Source: Streptomyces griseocarneus | GTDB taxonomy: Bacteria > Actinomycetota > Actinomycetes > Streptomycetales > Streptomycetaceae | Assembly: GCA_003674045.1 (NCBI GenBank) | Contig: PENC01000011.1 | Location: 171,669 to 235,668 of the forward strand | Reading direction: 5' to 3' | Length of the DNA stretch: 64,000 nucleotides | Shown here: positions 23,262 through 31,519 of the stretch, piece by piece | Layout of the letters: every line of letters begins with the position of its first letter | Numbering within the stretch: the first letter of the stretch is position 1 | Made by a program: the position numbers and the translations under genes | Notes under the pieces: model-generated | Database searches by the model: none | Told to the model about the DNA's origin: nothing | The model's input: only the letters and a program-made list of their open reading frames with translations

Positions 23262-24595
23262 CAGAACGGTTCCGCGTCGCGGGCGGTGCGGAAACCGGCG
23301 AAGATCTGCCGCCGGACCGGCAGGTCCCAGTTGCGGAACGTCCCCCGGCAGGCGACCGGGTCGACGGCGAAGGACCCGCCGCGCAGCACCTTGTGCGCGG
23401 GGCCGAAGAACACCTCCGAGTACTCGCGGTAGGGGAAGGCGCGAAAGCCCGGGTACGGCAGGAAGTCGCTCGCCGTCCACTCCCACACGTCACCGATCAG
23501 CTGCCGTACGCCCAGCGGCGACGCGCCCGCCGCGTAGGCGCCGACGGGGGCGGGCCGCAGGTGCCGCTGCCCCAGGTTGGCGTGCTCGGGCGTGGGGTCC
23601 GCGTCGCCCCAGGGGTAGCGGCGGGAGCGGCCGGACGCCGGGTCGTGGCGGGCCGCCTTCTCCCACTCCTCCTCCGTGGGCAGCCGCCTGCCCGCCCAGG
23701 CCGCGTAGGCCGCCGCCTCGTACCAGCCGACGTGCAGCACCGGCTCGTCCGGCGGCACGGGCTCCACCGCCCCGAACCGCCGCCGCACCCAGCCCGTGCC
23801 CTCGCGCCGCCAGAACAGCGGCGCCTGGAGGCGGTGGGCACGCACCTGTTCCCAGCCCTCCGGGTGCCACCAGCGCCGGTCCTCGTAGCCGCCGTCCTCG
23901 ACGAAGCGCAGGTACGCGCCGTTGCTCACCGGCAGCGTGTCGATGAAGAACGGCGGCACGACGCGGATGTGGGCGGGCCGTTCGTTGTCCAGGGCCCAGG
24001 GCTCGCTGGAGGTGCCCATCGTGAACGGGCCGCCCTCGATGCGGACTTCCGGCGGCAGCAGGCCCGCGTCGGGTGCCGCGGGCGGCGGCTCCGGCGTGGC
24101 GAGCGCGGCGGGCCCCCGCCGCAGCTGATGGGTGATCAGCATGGTCTCGTCGTGCTGCTGCTCGTGCTGGGCGATCATGCCGAAGGCGAAGGCGGCCGCC
24201 ACCAGCGGCGTGCCGTGCAGCGGTGCCGTCGCCAGCAGGTCGAGGACCCGCCCGCGCACGTCGGCGACGTACGTCCGGGCCTCGGGGGGCGGCAGCAGCG
24301 GCAGCGTGGGCCGTTCGGCTCTCGGGTGCTGGAACGCGTCGTACACCGAGTCGATCTCGGGACGCAGCGCGTCCCGGCCGCCCACCGTGCGCAGCAGCCA
24401 CAGCTCCTCCTGGTTGCCGATGTGCGCGAGGTCCCAGACCAGGGGCGACATCAACGGGGAGTGCTGGGTGACGAGTTCGCGCTCGTCGACGCAGTCGGTG
24501 AGGGCGGCGGTGCGCTCGCGTGCCGTGGTCAGTGCGGCCACGGCACGCGAGCGGAGGCGTTCGGGGTCCGGCGGGGCGGTCTCGGGAGCGGTCAT
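23261..24595 (-). CDS. egtB: hercynine oxygenase (sulfoxide synthase)
   Basis: EgtB is a non-heme iron enzyme that uses O2 to join hercynine and gamma-glutamylcysteine through a C-S bond with sulfoxide formation. The protein has 444 residues. The iron ligands are His58 (WDLAHIGNQEE) and the H144-x3-H148-x-E150 motif (HEQQHDE) in a DinB-like N-terminal domain. The C-terminal FGE-sulfatase-like domain runs from about residue 195 (GGPFTMGTSSEPWALDNERP) to the end (RTFRNWDLP...FAGFRTARD). Pairing with egtA upstream supports use of gamma-glutamylcysteine. It overlaps egtA by four bases. Confidence 0.96.
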   Translation of the reverse strand: MTAPETAPPDPERLRSRAVAALTTARERTAALTDCVDERELVTQHSPLMSPLVWDLAHIGNQEELWLLRTVGGRDALRPEIDSVYDAFQHPRAERPTLPLLPPPEARTYVADVRGRVLDLLATAPLHGTPLVAAAFAFGMIAQHEQQHDETMLITHQLRRGPAALATPEPPPAAPDAGLLPPEVRIEGGPFTMGTSSEPWALDNERPAHIRVVPPFFIDTLPVSNGAYLRFVEDGGYEDRRWWHPEGWEQVRAHRLQAPLFWRREGTGWVRRRFGAVEPVPPDEPVLHVGWYEAAAYAAWAGRRLPTEEEWEKAARHDPASGRSRRYPWGDADPTPEHANLGQRHLRPAPVGAYAAGASPLGVRQLIGDVWEWTASDFLPYPGFRAFPYREYSEVFFGPAHKVLRGGSFAVDPVACRGTFRNWDLPVRRQIFAGFRTARDAEPF

Positions 24596-25875
24596 GAGCG
24601 GGACTCCTTGCCGAGTACGCGGTCGAGGACGTCGTCGGCCGGGCATCGCCCGCGTTCGACGTAGCGCGCGGTGAACTCGTCGACCGCGGTGAGGACGTGC
24701 GGCGGCGCCCCCAGCCGGGGCAGCGCCTCGCGGGCCGCGGCGAAGCAGATGACGGCGGCGGCCCGCAGCTCGGGGTCGGCCAGGCCGTCGCGCGCCGCGT
24801 TCCGCCACAGGGCGTTGCGCGGCGCGGGCTCCGGGCCCGCGGTGTCGGCGAGGGCCTTGACCGCCCGGTAGGCGGTCTCGGCGGCCACCGGGTCGTCGAA
24901 CAGGGCGGCCGTGACGGCCAGCGGCACCAGCCAGCCGTCCTCCCCGGGCTGCGCGTCGATCATGCGCAGCTCCAGGTGGCCCCGGGGGCGCACCGGCGGG
25001 AAGAGCGTCGTCAGGTGGTAGGCCACGTCGTCGGCCGTGGCCGGGCGCGGCTCTTCGGAGCGCAGCCAGCCGCGCAGGTCGAGCCCCCGCGGGGGACGCC
25101 AGCAGTCGCCCTCCGACCGTATGCACATCACCGGCGCGTCCAGCGCGTACGCCGTCCAGTCGGCGCGCGGGTCGAGCTCCTCCACCGGGGCCAGGGTGCG
25201 CCCGGGGTCCATCCGCGCGTACGTCTCCTGCCTGCTGGAGCGCCAGCCGGTCGGGCGGCCCGCCTCCAGCGGGGAGTTCGCGAACGCGGCGACCAGCACC
25301 GCGCCCAGCAGGTGCGCGAGCCGCCAGCGCCGCCCGAAGCCGAGCGGGCCCGGCTCCTCGAACCCCGCGTCCACGCACACCTGCACGGACGCCGTCCGGC
25401 ACATCGTGCTGCGCCCGGCGGCGCCGAACAGGTCGTAGTGGGCCTCCATCGCGGCGTAGCGCGGGGTGTCCAGGACGCGGCGGGGCGGCTGCCAGGGGTC
25501 CATGCCGTAGCCGGCGAGGGTGAGCCCGAGGCCGCGGAGCGCGCGGCGGGCGAGGGCGAGATCGGCGGAGACGTCCGCCACGCACGAGGCGAGGGAGTCG
25601 GCGGGCCGGGAGCTGAGCTCCACCTGGCCACCGGGTTCGACCGAGAGCAGGGACCGCAGCGGCAGGGTCCGCAGCCGGTCGACGGCCGCTGTCAGCAGCG
25701 GCGGGGCGACGGGACGGGTGGGATCGCGGAGGTCGTGGACGAGCCATTCCAGTTCGACACCGAGCAGCCTGGGCGGCCCGGTCTTGAAACAGATCCCCCG
25801 GATCAGGGTGTCCGCGTCGGACTCGCCGACGACCCGGGCGGGCACCGTCCCGAAGTCGGACTCGGTGTCGGTCAT
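24592..25875 (-). CDS. egtA: glutamate-cysteine ligase of ergothioneine synthesis
   Basis: EgtA makes gamma-glutamylcysteine, the sulfur donor for EgtB, from glutamate, cysteine and ATP. The protein has 427 residues and GCS2-family marks: GVELEWLVHD with the metal-binding E-x-E-type site, SLLSVEPGGQVELSSRP, MEAHYDLFG, TASVQVCVDAG and GHLELRMIDAQPGEDG. ATG 25875 follows GGAGGT by five bases; the earlier in-frame ATG at 25932 lacks such a site. It is the first gene of egtABCD-usp and is divergent from the P450, so the operon promoter must lie in 25876-26017. Confidence 0.94.
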   Translation of the reverse strand: MTDTESDFGTVPARVVGESDADTLIRGICFKTGPPRLLGVELEWLVHDLRDPTRPVAPPLLTAAVDRLRTLPLRSLLSVEPGGQVELSSRPADSLASCVADVSADLALARRALRGLGLTLAGYGMDPWQPPRRVLDTPRYAAMEAHYDLFGAAGRSTMCRTASVQVCVDAGFEEPGPLGFGRRWRLAHLLGAVLVAAFANSPLEAGRPTGWRSSRQETYARMDPGRTLAPVEELDPRADWTAYALDAPVMCIRSEGDCWRPPRGLDLRGWLRSEEPRPATADDVAYHLTTLFPPVRPRGHLELRMIDAQPGEDGWLVPLAVTAALFDDPVAAETAYRAVKALADTAGPEPAPRNALWRNAARDGLADPELRAAAVICFAAAREALPRLGAPPHVLTAVDEFTARYVERGRCPADDVLDRVLGKESRS

Positions 25876-25979
25876 CCGTACCTCCGTCCGTGGTCCCGTC
25901 TGCCCCTGTCGCGGTGCGACCGGCGGCCGCACCCGTACGGCACAAGGGGCATGGGGCTCTCCGTCATTGTCGCGAGCCC

Positions 25980-26010
25980 TTGACGAGCGCGCCAGAGGAG
26001 GGCGTACGGT
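25980..26010 (+). promoter_or_regulatory. candidate leaderless promoter of the P450 gene
   Basis: TTGACG (25980-25985) and TACGGT (26005-26010) are 19 bases apart. The GTG start of the P450 follows the -10 by seven bases, and no ribosome site lies at normal distance, so a leaderless mRNA is likely. The spacer is longer than usual, which lowers confidence. Confidence 0.45.
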
Positions 26011-26017
26011 CCCCGGT

Positions 26018-27319
26018 GTGACCGCGCCCGAGGTGACCGCCGACGTCTTCCTCCCCTCGACCTATGCCCGCGGAGTGCCTTATGAACGCTTCCGGGAGCT
26101 GCGGGATACTCATCCCTTGTGCCGTATCGGGGAACCGGCCGTCGGGCCCTGGCCCGGGGGACCCGGCTACTGGGCGGTCTTCCGGCACGCGGACGTGAAG
26201 CACGTGCTGCGTACGCCCGGCGTCTACTCCTCGTACCTGGGCGCCACCCAGATCACCGACCCGGACACCCCGGAGGAGCTCGCCTTCGTGCGGGCCATGA
26301 TGCTCAACCAGGACCCGCCGGGGCACGCGCGGCTACGGCGCATCGTCTCGGCCGCGTTCACCCCGCGGGCCGTGCGCGAGCTGGAGGCCGTGATCGAGGA
26401 ACGGGCCCACGCGCTCGTGGACACCGTCGCCGACCGGGGCGAGGCGGACTTCGTGGAGCTCACCGCCGACCTGCCGGTGCGCACCCTCGCCCACCTCATG
26501 GGGGTGCCGGACGAGGACCGCCGGCTGCTCCACGACTGGTCGGACCGGGTCATCGGCTACCAGGACGCCGACCACGCGGACGCCGGCGCCGCCGACCCCG
26601 GGGCGCTCAGCCCGATGGGCCGCGCGGCCCTGGCCCGCCGCCCGGCCTCGCGTACCCGGCCCGACGGGAGCATGCGCGACCCGCGCTCGCGCGAGGCGCT
26701 CGCCGACATGTTCGCCTACGCCCACGCCCTGGCGGACGAGGCCCGGCCGGGCAGCGTGATGGCCCGCATGCGCGCGGGCGGGCTGACCCGCGACGAGTCC
26801 GAGAACATGTTCTTCCTCTTCGCGGTGGCCGGGAACGAGACGCTGCGCAACGGCATCCCCGGCGCCCTGCTGACCCTCCTCGACCACCCCGGCCAGCTCG
26901 CACTCTTCCGCACCCGGCCCGAGCTGACGGAGTCGGCGGTGGAGGAGACGCTCCGTTATTGGCCGCCCGTCATCCGCTTCCGGCGCACGGCCACCCGCGA
27001 CACCGAACTGGCCGGGGTGCGCATCCGACGCGGCGACAAGGTCGTCGTCTACCACGCCTCGGCCAACCGCGACGAGCGGGTCTTCCCCGACCCCGACCGC
27101 TTCGACATCACCCGCAGCCCCAACGACCACGTCAGTTTCGGCCACGGCCCGCACTTCTGCCTGGGCGCGCACCTGGCGCGCGTGCAGACGCGGGCCATGC
27201 TGCGGGCCGCCGTCGACCGGCTGCCCGGCCTGGAGCGGGCGGGCGAGCCCGTGCGGCTCACCTCCAACTTCCAGAACGGGCTCAAGCACCTGCCGGTCAG
27301 ATGGCGAACAGCCGGGTGA
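26018..27319 (+). CDS. cytochrome P450 (CYP125/CYP142-like pattern)
   Basis: The protein has 433 residues. Heme-ligand Cys381 lies in FGHGPHFCLGAHLAR. The I-helix is AVAGNETLRNG, with A-G-N-E-T in place of the usual A-G-x-D-T. The ExxR pair is E-T-L-R in VEETLRYWPP. The AGNET I-helix is typical of actinobacterial steroid and long-chain alkyl hydroxylases of the CYP124/125/142 group. This fits a genome with the steroid-ring genes found at 38-49 kb, but the substrate is not shown. No redox partner gene is adjacent. Its 3' end overlaps the convergent DUF4239 gene by 23 bases. Confidence 0.88.
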   Translation: MTAPEVTADVFLPSTYARGVPYERFRELRDTHPLCRIGEPAVGPWPGGPGYWAVFRHADVKHVLRTPGVYSSYLGATQITDPDTPEELAFVRAMMLNQDPPGHARLRRIVSAAFTPRAVRELEAVIEERAHALVDTVADRGEADFVELTADLPVRTLAHLMGVPDEDRRLLHDWSDRVIGYQDADHADAGAADPGALSPMGRAALARRPASRTRPDGSMRDPRSREALADMFAYAHALADEARPGSVMARMRAGGLTRDESENMFFLFAVAGNETLRNGIPGALLTLLDHPGQLALFRTRPELTESAVEETLRYWPPVIRFRRTATRDTELAGVRIRRGDKVVVYHASANRDERVFPDPDRFDITRSPNDHVSFGHGPHFCLGAHLARVQTRAMLRAAVDRLPGLERAGEPVRLTSNFQNGLKHLPVRWRTAG

Positions 27320-28052
27320 ACGGCTCGGAGGCGTCCGCGACCTCGTGCCCGAAGGGCGTGTTGAAGTCCCAGATGAGGAAGAGCAGGAACGCGATCAGCG
27401 CGCTGTAGAGCCCTGCCAGCAGCAGCTCCCGGGGCGAACGCCGGATCTGGAGCGTGAAGATCAGCCCCACCGCGACCAGCGCGCCCGCGATCAGCCCGAA
27501 CCACACCACGCCCGGCATGGTGTCGTCCGCGTTCTGCGCCCGCGCGCTGCGCGCCGCGTCCGCGGCCCCCACCTGGTCCAGCAACGGCTGGTAGGACTGC
27601 GCCTCGTGGTCGTTGCGCGGCACATAGGAGGTGACGTCCTCCCGCACCTTGGCCAGCAGTTGCTCGCTGCGGTCGGTGATCTCGCCCCGCTTGAGCATCA
27701 CCGGCCACTCCTTGTGCACCACGTAGCTCACATAGGCGTTGACGTCCTCGCGGGTGCGGTCGCGCTCGGCGGGCGCGTACGCCTGGACCCGCTCGCTGAC
27801 CTCGTGCAGGGCCTGGGCCTCGGCGCGGACGCCGTCCTGCGCGCTGTTGCGCGCCTCCCAGACTCCGGCGATCGCGAGGCCGAGCACGATGGCGTACACC
27901 ACGCCGACCATCATCGTCATGTACTCGATGACATCGGGGGTCTCGGACGGGTCGTCCTTCTCGCCGGCCCGGCGGTTCCGGAGCACGGTGATCGTCAGGA
28001 CGACCACACACGCGGCGGCCATCGCGAGGGTCAGGACCAGCCACTCGGACAA
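27297..28052 (-). CDS. DUF4239 membrane protein
   Basis: This 251-residue protein has four likely membrane helices: residues 2-22, 45-65, about 186-205 and 211-230. Between the two pairs lies a charged extramembrane region of about 110 residues rich in E/R/D (VWEARNSAQDGVRAEAQALHEVSERVQ). This matches DUF4239, a bestrophin-like fold with proposed ion-channel relatives. No function is established. The start at 28052 follows GGAGGTTCCC. It is followed on the same strand by no other gene, and its 3' end overlaps the P450. Confidence 0.78.
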   Translation of the reverse strand: MSEWLVLTLAMAAACVVVLTITVLRNRRAGEKDDPSETPDVIEYMTMMVGVVYAIVLGLAIAGVWEARNSAQDGVRAEAQALHEVSERVQAYAPAERDRTREDVNAYVSYVVHKEWPVMLKRGEITDRSEQLLAKVREDVTSYVPRNDHEAQSYQPLLDQVGAADAARSARAQNADDTMPGVVWFGLIAGALVAVGLIFTLQIRRSPRELLLAGLYSALIAFLLFLIWDFNTPFGHEVADASEPFTRLFAI

Positions 28053-28112
28053 GGGGAACCTCCGGAAGGGCGGGAGAGGAAAGAAGACAAAGGAGAGGTC
28101 GGGGCGTGCGGG

Positions 28113-28856
28113 TCAGCTCCGGCCGCCACTGCCACTGCCGCTGCCGCGCGGGCGCAGCATCGCCGCGGCGAGCACGGCCGGCGCGGTGAGCACCAGGGTG
28201 AGCGTGACCAGGGAGGAGCCGTTCTTGGGCGGCTTGAGCGCCGACGGGTGGTACGGGTGCGCCACGACGTGCGGGACGGGGCTGTTCGCCGGGGTCGGGA
28301 CCGGCGGCGGGGGCTGCTCCGGGGGCGGCGCGGTCACGGTTTCCGCGGAGGGCGTGGGCTTCGGCGGAACAGGTTCCGGCGGTACGGGCTTCGGCGGTAC
28401 GGGCTTCGGCGCGTGCCGGGGCGGCGGGGGAGGAGCGGGGAGCGGCGGCCTGGGCGCCGGGGTGTGCGGCGCGGGCGGCTCGGACGGCCGGGGCGGCGTG
28501 GGGCTCGGCGGAACGGGGCACCGGGGCCCCAGCACCGCCGCGCCGAGGTCGCCGCGCGAGACGACGGTCACGCAGCCCGGCCGGGCCCTGACGACCACCG
28601 AGGTGCGGTCGCCGGTGCCCGAGACCCGCACCTGCCGGTGACGGCCGTCGTCGATGACGACCGAAGGCCCGCCGTCGCCCGGCCCGCCTTCCGTCACCCG
28701 GACCGAGGGCGGACGGCCGGGCTCCGGCTCGGCGTCCGCCGGTGCTGCGGCAGCCGTCACCAGCGCGGCCGCGCAGACCACGAGGCCCGCGCGGCCCGCC
28801 CGTACCCATCCGTTCACGCCGTTCACGACGGAGAGCTTGGTGGTCATGCCCGCCAT
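28113..28856 (-). CDS. proline-rich secreted/anchored hypothetical protein
   Basis: From ATG 28856 the protein has 247 residues. It has an N-terminal signal (AGRAGLVVCAAALVTAAAAPADAEPEP), a short beta-like domain (SVRVTEGGPGDGGPSVVIDDGRHRQVRVSGTGDRTSVVVRARPGC), and a proline-rich stretch of about 100 residues with imperfect PKPVPPKPVPPEP repeats. It ends with one membrane helix (LVTLTLVLTAPAVLAAAML) and a basic tail. This layout suggests an extracellular domain held on a proline-rich stalk in the cell wall. I recognise no enzyme. The repeat is encoded by a tandem GGTACGGGCTTCGGC-like unit that could change copy number. An in-frame ATG at 28847 is an alternative start. Confidence 0.65.
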   Translation of the reverse strand: MAGMTTKLSVVNGVNGWVRAGRAGLVVCAAALVTAAAAPADAEPEPGRPPSVRVTEGGPGDGGPSVVIDDGRHRQVRVSGTGDRTSVVVRARPGCVTVVSRGDLGAAVLGPRCPVPPSPTPPRPSEPPAPHTPAPRPPLPAPPPPPRHAPKPVPPKPVPPEPVPPKPTPSAETVTAPPPEQPPPPVPTPANSPVPHVVAHPYHPSALKPPKNGSSLVTLTLVLTAPAVLAAAMLRPRGSGSGSGGRS

Positions 28857-28994
28857 TCGCCAAACCGCGCGCCTCAATCCCCCCTATGGGGTGAAGTGTT
28901 GGGCACGCGGTGAACGCGTTGTTCGGTCAACGCCCCTGGTAGGGGCCATGATTCCGGATCGCGCGATGGTCCGCTGCCGGGCTCCGGGCCCGGA

Positions 28995-29795
28995 TCAGAT
29001 GCCGGTGAAATCCCCGTGCCGCCCCGCTCCCGCGGCGAAGCGGGCGGCGCCCTTGACGGCATCGCTCAAGACGTTCCGGCCGCAGGCGAGTTCCGAAGCC
29101 ATCGCCTGCTCCTCCGACAGGCCCTCCTGGCCGAGGAGCGAGGCCCGGTCGTTCCGCAGGCATGCCTGGGGGAAGCGGGCGATCCCGGCGGCCAGCTCCT
29201 CCGCCGCCGCGCGGGCCTCGCCGGGCGGCACGAGACGGTTGGCGAGGCCCATCGCGTACGCCTCCGGAGCGGGCACCGGACGGCCTGTCAGCACCAGGTC
29301 CAGCGCGCGGCTCGCACCGATCAGCCGGGGCAGCCGGACCGTGCCGCCGTCGATCAGGGGCACGCCCCAGCGGCGGCAGAAGACCCCGAAGACCGCGTCC
29401 TCCTCCGCGACCCGCAGGTCGCACCAGAGCGCCAGCTCCAGTCCGCCCGCCACGGCGTGGCCGCTCACGGCGGCGATGACGGGCTTCGACAGCCGCAGCC
29501 GTGTGGGCCCCATCGGGCCGTCGCCGTCGGCCGCGACCCGGTTGCCCTGCCGTGTGCCGAACGCCTTCAGGTCGGCGCCCGCGCAGAATGTGCCGCCCTC
29601 GCCCCACAGCACCGCCACCCGCGCCTGCTCGTCGGCCTCGAACGCCCGGAACGCGTCGGCCAGCCGGGCGGCCATCGGGCCGTCCACGGCGTTGCGCGCG
29701 GCCGGACGGGAGAGGATCACCGTGGTCACCGGGCCGGAGCGCTCCGTGCGGACTGTCACCGCCGCGTCCTCTGCCACCGCCGTCTCCTCCGTCAC
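28995..29795 (-). CDS. enoyl-CoA hydratase/isomerase family protein
   Basis: This 266-residue crotonase-fold protein has the oxyanion-hole segment GGTFCAGADLKAFG and the second, SGHAVAGGLELALWCDLRVAEEDAVFGVF. The usual acid Glu of hydratases (GxExxLP region) is read here as FCRRWGVPLIDGGTVRLPRLIG. That differs from classical hydratases, so the reaction could be isomerisation or hydrolysis. GTG 29795 overlaps the acyl-CoA dehydrogenase stop as GTGA, making a two-gene coupled unit controlled from 31439-31517. A weak hairpin (GCCCCT...AGGGGC, 28932-28946) follows its stop. Confidence 0.88.
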   Translation of the reverse strand: MTEETAVAEDAAVTVRTERSGPVTTVILSRPAARNAVDGPMAARLADAFRAFEADEQARVAVLWGEGGTFCAGADLKAFGTRQGNRVAADGDGPMGPTRLRLSKPVIAAVSGHAVAGGLELALWCDLRVAEEDAVFGVFCRRWGVPLIDGGTVRLPRLIGASRALDLVLTGRPVPAPEAYAMGLANRLVPPGEARAAAEELAAGIARFPQACLRNDRASLLGQEGLSEEQAMASELACGRNVLSDAVKGAARFAAGAGRHGDFTGI

Positions 29796-31438
29796 CGCTC
29801 CTCCTTCGCGCGGGCGCGGTCGAGGACCGGCCCCAGGTCCAGCCCGGCGGGCAGGGTGCCGAACGCGTGCCCCCAGTCGCCGCCCAGCCGGGACGCGCAG
29901 AACGCGTCGGCGACGGCGGGGGTGCTGTGGCGCACCAGCAGGCTGCCCTGGAGCACGAGGGTGAGCTGCTCCGCGACGCGCCGCGCCAGCACCTGGGCAC
30001 GGTCCGGGTCGGCGAGCTCGCCGATCAGCTTCCGCAGCCTGGCCACGGCCGCGTCCAGCCGGGCGTCCGCGCCCGTCGCCGCCTCGACCTCCGCGAAGTA
30101 GGCGTCGAGGACGCCCGGTTCCCGCCCCAGCGCGCGCAGTACGTCCAGCGCGCCCACATTGCCCGAGCCCTCCCAGATGGACAGCAGCGGCGCCTCCCGG
30201 TAGAGCCGGGGCATCCCCGACTCCTCGACGTAGCCGTTGCCGCCCAGGCACTCCAGCGCCTCCGCGGCGTGCGCGCTGCCGCGCTTGCACACCCAGTACT
30301 TGCCGGCGGCCAGGGCCAGCCTGCGCAGCGCCGCCTCGGCGGCGTCGCCCACCTCCGACCGGTCGAGCGCCGCGGCGAGCCGCATCGCCAGGACCGTGGC
30401 CGCCTCCGACTCCACGGCGAGGTCGGCCAGGACGTTGCGCATCAGCGGCTGGTCGACGAGTTCGGCGCCGAACGCCCGCCGGTACGCCGTGTGGTGCAGC
30501 GCCTGCCGCAGTCCGGCGCGCATCCCGGCGGCCGAGCCGATGACGCAGTCCAGCCGGGTCATGTTGACCATCTCGACGATCGTGCGCACCCCGCGCCCGG
30601 GCTCGCCCACCGGCCAGGCCACGGCGCCCTCGTACTCGAGCTCCGCGGACGCGTTGGAGCGGTTGCCCAGCTTGTCCTTCAGCCGCTGGAGCCGCATCGC
30701 GTTGCGCGTGCCGTCCGGCAGCACCCGGGGCATGAGGAAGCAGGTCAGGCCCTCCGGCGCCTGCGCGAGCACCAGGAACACATCGCTCATCGGCGCCGAC
30801 GTGAACCACTTGTGGCCGGTCAGCACGTACGAGCCGTCGCCCGCCGGGACGGCCGTCGTCGTGTTCGCCCGGACGTCCGACCCGCCCTGCTTCTCCGTCA
30901 TCGACATGCCCGCGATCAGCCCCCGCTTGCCGAGCGGCGGCCGGAGCCCGTAGTCGTACGCGCGGGACGCGAGCAGCGGCTCGTACACCGCCGCGAGGTC
31001 CGGCTGGGCGCGCAGCGCGGGCACCGCGGCGTACGTCATCGACACCGGACAGCCGTGGCCCGCCTCCGCCTGCGCCCACACATAGAACTTCGCGGCACGC
31101 ACCAGGTGGGCGCCGGGGCGCGGCTCGGCCCAGGGCGCGGCGTGCTGCCCCGAGGCCACGGCCTCGGCCATCAGCTGGTGCCAGGCCGGGTGGAACTCCA
31201 CCTCGTCCACCCGGTGCCCGAACCGGTCGTGGGTGTGCAGCACCGGCGGGTACGCCTCCGCCAGCCGGGCCCGCTCCTGGACCTCCTCCGACCCGGCCCG
31301 CGCGCCGAGCGCGCGCACCTCGGCCTCGCCCCAGCCGCCGCCGTCGCGGCGCAGCGCCTCCAGCAGCGCCGGGTCGTCGGCCGTGGTGAAGCCGGTCAGG
31401 GGCGGGGCCTGGTTGAACACTTCGTGGGTGGCGCTCAT
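29792..31438 (-). CDS. AidB-like acyl-CoA dehydrogenase
   Basis: This 548-residue flavoprotein is longer than normal acyl-CoA dehydrogenases (about 380-400). It has the N-terminal domain of AidB-type proteins (QAPPLTGFTTADDPALLEALRRDGG). The central FAD-binding pattern is MSMTEKQGGSDVRANTT and GHKWFTSAPMSD. The last core part is ECLGGNGYVEESGMPRLYREAPLLSIWEGSGNV. AidB is linked to the alkylation response in E. coli, but most actinobacterial relatives act on acyl-CoA. Here it is first in an operon with a crotonase and divergent from a PaaX-like regulator, which points to a catabolic role. Confidence 0.88.
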   Translation of the reverse strand: MSATHEVFNQAPPLTGFTTADDPALLEALRRDGGGWGEAEVRALGARAGSEEVQERARLAEAYPPVLHTHDRFGHRVDEVEFHPAWHQLMAEAVASGQHAAPWAEPRPGAHLVRAAKFYVWAQAEAGHGCPVSMTYAAVPALRAQPDLAAVYEPLLASRAYDYGLRPPLGKRGLIAGMSMTEKQGGSDVRANTTTAVPAGDGSYVLTGHKWFTSAPMSDVFLVLAQAPEGLTCFLMPRVLPDGTRNAMRLQRLKDKLGNRSNASAELEYEGAVAWPVGEPGRGVRTIVEMVNMTRLDCVIGSAAGMRAGLRQALHHTAYRRAFGAELVDQPLMRNVLADLAVESEAATVLAMRLAAALDRSEVGDAAEAALRRLALAAGKYWVCKRGSAHAAEALECLGGNGYVEESGMPRLYREAPLLSIWEGSGNVGALDVLRALGREPGVLDAYFAEVEAATGADARLDAAVARLRKLIGELADPDRAQVLARRVAEQLTLVLQGSLLVRHSTPAVADAFCASRLGGDWGHAFGTLPAGLDLGPVLDRARAKEER

Positions 31439-31483
31439 GGGGACCTCCGTGCGGACGGACGGGGCAGGGCTGAACGGACGGGT

Positions 31484-31519
31484 ATTACAGTTTTATGATG
31501 CGTGATCCAGGACTGTAAT
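31484..31519. promoter_or_regulatory. inverted repeat operator between acyl-CoA dehydrogenase and PaaX-like gene
   Basis: Perfect eight-base arms, ATTACAGT (31484-31491) and ACTGTAAT (31512-31519), are separated by 20 bp. It is the most A/T-rich dyad in the surrounding GC-rich sequence. The right arm overlaps the likely PaaX-like start codon at 31518, so binding would block both divergent genes. The PaaX-like protein is the obvious candidate to bind it. Confidence 0.65.

Noticed and set aside
6402..25875. Possible selenoneine-type pathway joining the GT pair with egt genes
   Set aside because: The transferase pair and egt operon are 14 kb apart with unrelated genes between, no SenA- or SenC-like protein is present, and egtA/egtC show the normal sulfur route.
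25520..26017. Upstream extension of the P450 frame to 25520
   Set aside because: The extra 166 codons lie opposite egtA, have no P450 homology and are Arg/Ser-rich; the family N-terminus fits GTG 26018.
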